DNA of 24,490 nucleotides from a virus, in the IMG/VR virus record IMGVR_UViG_3300025872_000295, positions 1 through 24,490 of that record; one strand, 5' to 3'. Below are positions 21,816 to 24,490 of this stretch, one piece after another. Below the pieces are notes generated by a model, which did no database searches, was not told the DNA's origin, and saw only the letters and a list, made by a program, of their open reading frames with translations. Each line of letters starts with the position of its first letter. Positions within the stretch are counted from its first letter, which is position 1. Made by a program: the position numbers and the translations under genes.

Positions 21816-21824
21816 AGTGTAGCA
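21816..21824 (-). promoter_or_regulatory. Candidate extended -10 promoter before the adaptor gene
   Basis: The minus strand of the endolysin-adaptor gap reads TGCTACACT, fitting the extended -10 form TGnTAnAnT with one mismatch in the last part. No good -35 box is correctly spaced; TTGACT lies only 6 bases upstream of the -10. A weak hairpin (21784-21804) lies between it and the adaptor start, with no T-run. This is one of the few gaps over 50 bases in the late operon. Confidence 0.25.
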
Positions 21825-21829
21825 AAAAG

Positions 21830-22201
21830 TCAATAGGACCAAACAGTAGGCCGCACTCCCGTAGTGAGCGTATCCAAGTGGATAAACCGGCCAGACCCCT
21901 TCTGCTGAACGCCGATGCCTGTAAATCCTAGGATCATGGCGAACTTCAGAAGTCTATGGGCATCATCTCCTTCTACTCCTATGTCACACGCACACCCTGA
22001 AGCATGCGCACCGGGAGCCGGTTTCTTGGCTTCTATTGGATGCTTCGGGCAACGGTAGCCGCTTGTTACCCGCATGGGCTTACCATAGGAATTACGCAAT
22101 GACTGGAGTTTACCCATGAACTCCGGGGTCATCTTGTTCTCACCGCAGTGGGAGCAGTTAAACTCCTCTGCTTTGAAATTAGGGTAAAACTTCCAGTCCA
22201 T
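21830..22201 (-). CDS. Endolysin, Peptidase M15-type (zinc D,D-/L,D-peptidase)
   Basis: The 123-residue protein has the M15 zinc-site pattern: SGYRCPKHP (47-55), GAHASGCACD (65-73; H66 and D73 as likely zinc ligands) and FIHLD (107-110; H108). It would cut the peptide cross-links of peptidoglycan at the end of infection. The N-terminus NCSHCGE (15-21) is a Cys/His pair typical of this phage subfamily. There is no signal peptide, so export would rely on the holin genes immediately upstream. The start is a TAATG junction with the holin-type gene. Its TGA overlaps a TTGACT sequence. Confidence 0.88.
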   Translation of the reverse strand: MDWKFYPNFKAEEFNCSHCGENKMTPEFMGKLQSLRNSYGKPMRVTSGYRCPKHPIEAKKPAPGAHASGCACDIGVEGDDAHRLLKFAMILGFTGIGVQQKGSGRFIHLDTLTTGVRPTVWSY

Positions 22202-22593
22202 TACCGCTTCCTCATGGCGTCAGCAATAGACGGCGCAATCTTCTCTACGCTGCGACCCACCACGTAACCGCCCAGTCCAAATTCTACGATGCTCCAGAGT
22301 TTGACGTATTCGGCTTCCGAGAGGTTCGGCGCTGCCCACCCAAACCATCGGGCGACGATCAGGCACACAAAAACCAACATGGTGAGCGGTCGCCAGTTAG
22401 CAGCCAGCCAATGCTGCGAAGCTGCTTCGGTCTGAATGATCTTAGCCGCTGCCCCCTCTATCTCGGCTTGATGCGCGAGCAAGGCCTTCATCATCTCGGC
22501 TTCGGCCTTGGCTTTCTGCTCTGGGTCGGGGAACAGATTGCCAATGACCTTACCGAGAATCGGCGCAAGAGTAGGGATCAGCGCTTGGATCAT
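22201..22593 (-). CDS. Holin, GTA_holin_3TM-like membrane protein
   Basis: The 130-residue protein has an N-terminal weakly hydrophobic segment (IPTLAPILGKVIGNLF), a charged helical middle (DPEQKAKAEAEMMKALL), the signature LAANWRPLTMLVFVCLIVARW with a clear membrane span, and a second span (LWSIVEFGLGGYVVGRSV). The WRPLTML segment is typical of the 3TM holin family. It sits directly before the endolysin and joins it by TAATG, so it probably times membrane permeabilization and endolysin release. The start is in an ATGA overlap with the preceding gene. Confidence 0.8.
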   Translation of the reverse strand: MIQALIPTLAPILGKVIGNLFPDPEQKAKAEAEMMKALLAHQAEIEGAAAKIIQTEAASQHWLAANWRPLTMLVFVCLIVARWFGWAAPNLSEAEYVKLWSIVEFGLGGYVVGRSVEKIAPSIADAMRKR

Positions 22594-22799
22594 TTGTCTT
22601 CAAGCGCCGAGGTGGTGATGGAGCGAAGCACCATGTTGGTCACACCGCCAACAAGCAGAATGGTTGCAGCCACTTCGGTGCCGTACAGCGTGGTCAGATG
22701 GGAGCCGACAAGCTCAAGACCGCCCAGCACTGCAAGCAGCGCATTGACCCACATCATGCGGGATTTAATAGCCCCGCGAAATTTGGCTTCCATATTCAT
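22590..22799 (-). CDS. Small two-span membrane protein, possible second holin
   Basis: The 69-residue protein has a short basic N-terminus (EAKFRGAIKSRMMW), two likely membrane spans (VNALLAVLGGLELVG and VAATILLVGGVTNMVL) and a charged tail (ALEDK). Size and topology fit a small holin or antiholin, and similar proteins with an IKSR-W start are common in phage lysis cassettes. It overlaps both neighbours by 4 bases (ATGA). Which of the membrane proteins is the true holin cannot be told from sequence. Confidence 0.65.
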   Translation of the reverse strand: MNMEAKFRGAIKSRMMWVNALLAVLGGLELVGSHLTTLYGTEVAATILLVGGVTNMVLRSITTSALEDK

Positions 22800-22957
22800 T
22801 TGTCTGCCCTTTTGTTAAACAAGTCAAACAAGGTCTTCATCTTTTCTTCCAGCACTGCAACGCGAAGATCTAGCTTTGCCAGAACAATGATGAGCGTAAT
22901 GATGGCTAACAATATTGGCCATGCTTTAATGAGGATTTCAATAACCCCCATCTCCAT
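22796..22957 (-). CDS. 53-residue single-span membrane protein of the lysis cassette
   Basis: A short gene encodes one hydrophobic segment (ILIKAWPILLAIITLIIVLA, about 8-27) followed by a coiled-coil-like helix (LRVAVLEEKMKTLFDLF) and the end NKRADK. It starts in a TAATG junction with the upstream gene and ends in ATGA with the next, which strongly supports translation. The single span plus a C-terminal helix could be an accessory holin or spanin-like protein; no lipobox or other deciding motif is present. Confidence 0.7.
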   Translation of the reverse strand: MEMGVIEILIKAWPILLAIITLIIVLAKLDLRVAVLEEKMKTLFDLFNKRADK

Positions 22958-23178
22958 TACTTATCTGCCTTTTCATCAAGCTTGTCGAAGATCCTGCCCA
23001 ACATGCCCTTAATATCCTCAATGTCTCGCTGATAATGAATCTGCGTTACATAAGTCAAAGGCATATTGCGAACGTCCTTGTCCAGTATGCGAATCGACTG
23101 ACTGATGTTATTCAGTATCCAGCCACCAAAAAGGCCCGCTATGCCAACAACAATGTTGAACAGGATCTGGACATCCAT
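22957..23178 (-). CDS. 73-residue single-span membrane protein with helical tail
   Basis: The protein has an N-terminal membrane span (LFNIVVGIAGLFGGWILN, 6-23), then a polar region (IRILDKDVRNMPLTYV) and a C-terminal helix (DIEDIKGMLGRIFDKL) ending DEKADK. Such proteins recur in aquatic phage lysis cassettes; the role is unknown and could be holin-like or regulatory. Its C-terminal 25 residues resemble those of the 53-residue neighbour, suggesting a duplication. ATG 23178 follows the previous stop by one base, with GAGGG upstream. Confidence 0.7.
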   Translation of the reverse strand: MDVQILFNIVVGIAGLFGGWILNNISQSIRILDKDVRNMPLTYVTQIHYQRDIEDIKGMLGRIFDKLDEKADK

Positions 23179-23179
23179 G

Positions 23180-23338
23180 TCAGCCCTCGCTTGCTTCCGG
23201 CTTCGGCAGCAACGGCTCCACCTGCTCCTTCAACTTCGCCCAGAGCGGATAGCCGCCTTGAGCCGTGGGCAGTGAGCCGAGCAGATTGACAATAGCGACC
23301 GCTTCTTCAAGGGTCATTTCTAGTTTGACGGGTTCCAT
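23180..23338 (-). CDS. 52-residue conserved phage protein
   Basis: A short reading frame from ATG 23338 to TGA 23180 encodes a soluble, acidic helical protein (LEMTLEEAVAIVNLLGSLP, then GGYPLWAKLKEQVEP). Its start shares a base with the previous stop (TAATG), and its stop is one base from the next ATG, so it fills the gap exactly. The MTLEEA...LG.LP....LW pattern occurs in small phage proteins with no known role. Confidence 0.72.
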   Translation of the reverse strand: MEPVKLEMTLEEAVAIVNLLGSLPTAQGGYPLWAKLKEQVEPLLPKPEASEG

Positions 23339-23661
23339 TAAACGCTCCACGGAAGTGCCGGAGAAACCACCGGCGGGTTGATCTGATCTTGAATCTGCTT
23401 ATCCACCGCCGCCTCGGTCGCAGCCTTGTCCACGCCGTTTGCCCAAATCCATCCGAGGACGGTATCAAGCGTCAGGTCAGCGTAAGGCACAAACGACGCA
23501 CCCTCCACGACGGGAAGCGAGCAAGTGCTGTACACGCTGCCGGAATACTCGCCGTCTGCGCCGGAGCAAGACCAGTGGCAGACAATCACATAATCTTGAT
23601 GACCGTCCACATTAGGCAGACAGTCCATTTTGCTGACAGACCAAACGTAATTAATAGCCAT
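23338..23661 (-). CDS. Conserved phage protein, DUF7936-like
   Basis: The 107-residue protein begins MAINYVWSVSKMDCLPNVDG, continues with beta-type HWSCSGADGEYSGSVYSTC and FVPYADLTLDTVLGWIW, and ends NPPVVSPALPWSV. This order (DC.P..DG, HW..SG.DG.Y.GSVY, PYADLT, NPPVVSP.LPW) is a well-recognised small phage protein, which I recall as DUF7936; its function is unknown. It often lies near fibre and lysis genes. I chose ATG 23661 because GAGG lies 7 bases upstream; an in-frame TTG at 23673 would overlap the HNH stop. Confidence 0.78.
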   Translation of the reverse strand: MAINYVWSVSKMDCLPNVDGHQDYVIVCHWSCSGADGEYSGSVYSTCSLPVVEGASFVPYADLTLDTVLGWIWANGVDKAATEAAVDKQIQDQINPPVVSPALPWSV

Positions 23662-23662
23662 T

Positions 23663-24211
23663 TTAAACCTCAAACTGCGCGTGTTTAATCCTATTATTCT
23701 GCAACGGAATAACCTGTAAGTTGTTCCATGTATGCAGCCCTGTAACCTTTTTGCCCTTTAACGGCACGATATGGTCAACGCTCCATTTGATCCCTGTATC
23801 CCTGTCTCTCATCCGTGCCAATTCGTGAGCCTCGCGGCAAGCAAAGTCGGTTAATTCTTCATCCCACTTAACGATGCGACCCCACTTTCGCATCCGCCCC
23901 ATCATTGTTATCCATGATGATTTTCCCTTAGCAATGCCTTTGCGCGATGTTCGCCTCCTAGTGGCAATGCCGCTTTCAGACTTTAACCAAGCGTCAATCT
24001 TGTCCTTGTTATTAATTCTGTAGTTTCGCTCATATTTTTTGCGAACACTAAAGTTATCTGTCATCCACTTTTTGTTTTGGACTGCCGAACATGGCACACA
24101 AGAACTATTCACCGTATAGCGGAGAGTCCCGCCGCATACCGAGCATGGTTTGCCGTCAAACTTGTTAAGCCCCTGCTCCTTGGCAAGTCGCTTACTTTCG
24201 TTGACTGGCAT
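23663..24211 (-). CDS. HNH endonuclease, probably a free-standing mobile gene
   Basis: The 182-residue basic protein has an N-terminal zinc module (CSVCGG at 23-28 and CVPC at 38-41), a Lys/Arg-rich middle and an HNH core: SVDHIVPLKG (144-153), GLHTWNNLQVI (158-168) and a final QNNRIK with the third-motif Asn. HNH enzymes of this kind nick or cut DNA, and free-standing versions spread between phages. It sits inside the late operon between the fibre end and the small conserved genes, starts in a TAATG junction and ends one base from the next ATG. It looks more AT-rich than neighbours, in line with separate acquisition. A packaging-associated HNH is less likely, since no terminase is nearby. 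Confidence 0.82.
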   Translation of the reverse strand: MPVNESKRLAKEQGLNKFDGKPCSVCGGTLRYTVNSSCVPCSAVQNKKWMTDNFSVRKKYERNYRINNKDKIDAWLKSESGIATRRRTSRKGIAKGKSSWITMMGRMRKWGRIVKWDEELTDFACREAHELARMRDRDTGIKWSVDHIVPLKGKKVTGLHTWNNLQVIPLQNNRIKHAQFEV

Positions 24212-24490
24212 TATTTAGCCTCCAATGCGGCGAGTCGGGCTTCAAGGGCATCGTTCTTGGCGCTCAGTTCTTGGATGGCTTTGAGCAAAATATACGGCAA
24301 AACACTAGTTTTAATAGCCTTTGGGTTTTGAACATCGCCAAGCGGAACGCTGTCCTCAACAACCAAGCCGGGAAAAACCTGCTCTACTTCTTGAGCAATT
24401 AAACCTAGTTCTTTTGCTGTTAAATCATCATCAGTGCGCCAGTTGTATTTGACAACCCTGAGTTTTTCTACATCGTCAAGATAGCCGTTT
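24211..24490 (-). CDS. C-terminal end of tail fibre/spike with Peptidase_S74-type chaperone, cut by window edge
   Basis: An open frame entering from the right edge and ending at TAA 24213-24211 encodes about 92 residues: GYLDDVEKLRVVKYNW, then LGLIAQEVEQVFPGLV, a linker with DVQNPKAIKTSVLPY, and a terminal coiled coil ILLKAIQELSAKNDALEA. This is the C-terminal half of the intramolecular chaperone domain (Peptidase_S74) that trimerises and cleaves itself from tail fibres and spikes. The cleavage site and fibre body lie outside the window. The start of the HNH gene shares a base with this stop. Confidence 0.88.
   Translation of the reverse strand, partial: NGYLDDVEKLRVVKYNWRTDDDLTAKELGLIAQEVEQVFPGLVVEDSVPLGDVQNPKAIKTSVLPYILLKAIQELSAKNDALEARLAALEAK

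Overview
The window is a gene-dense fragment of a tailed double-stranded DNA phage (Caudoviricetes), most likely with a short podovirus-like tail. The evidence is an adaptor-type protein, a nozzle-type protein, fibre proteins and very large ejection-type virion proteins, next to a phage replication and recombination set. It could be a free phage or a prophage. There is no integrase, tRNA, insertion sequence, CRISPR array or host gene. The host is probably Gram-negative, inferred from the type of lysis and ejection proteins; the species cannot be told. Terminase, portal and capsid genes are absent and probably lie beyond the right edge, upstream in the late operon. No stretch over 300 bases lacks a gene; the longest non-coding gaps are about 60 to 115 bases.

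Layout. (1) Bases 1-2860, minus strand: a tandem helix-turn-helix regulator, a RusA Holliday-junction resolvase and a prim-pol/P-loop replication protein that runs off the left edge. (2) Bases 2861-2976: a divergent control region with a GTCGG/CCGAC dyad and two identical 12-base direct repeats 21 bases apart. (3) Bases 2977-7699, plus strand: a recombination/replication operon of a small conserved protein, a Sak4-like ATPase, a DUF669 putative ssDNA-binding protein, a Cas4-like PD-(D/E)XK nuclease, a small acidic protein, an SF2 helicase and a DUF6511-like zinc protein that overlaps the helicase out of frame. A strongly paired RNA element (4606-4667) sits before the nuclease. (4) Bases 7696-24490, minus strand: one nearly gapless late operon read from right to left. 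It holds the end of a fibre with a Peptidase_S74-type chaperone, an HNH endonuclease, small conserved and membrane proteins, holin and M15 endolysin, adaptor, fibre, nozzle, three large repeat-rich or coiled-coil virion proteins, an 1165-residue ejection-type protein, a small Cys-rich protein and a metallophosphoesterase.

How it works together. The early operon looks like a single-strand annealing recombination unit (Sak4, SSB-like protein, exonuclease, resolvase) joined to replication functions (prim-pol, helicase). The late operon makes the tail and injected proteins, with the lysis genes embedded between fibre and adaptor. Six late-gene junctions use the same TAATG stop/start pentamer and three use ATGA, so translational coupling is likely. 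The two operons converge so tightly that their stop codons overlap.

The most unusual object is the 995-residue virion protein (15079-18066). It combines a TolA-like helical repeat, a Gly/Ala-rich hydrophobic segment and four copies of a module opening with LDEVVV-type motifs, which resemble the N-terminal TonB-box/plug region of TonB-dependent receptors, each followed by a proline-rich stretch.
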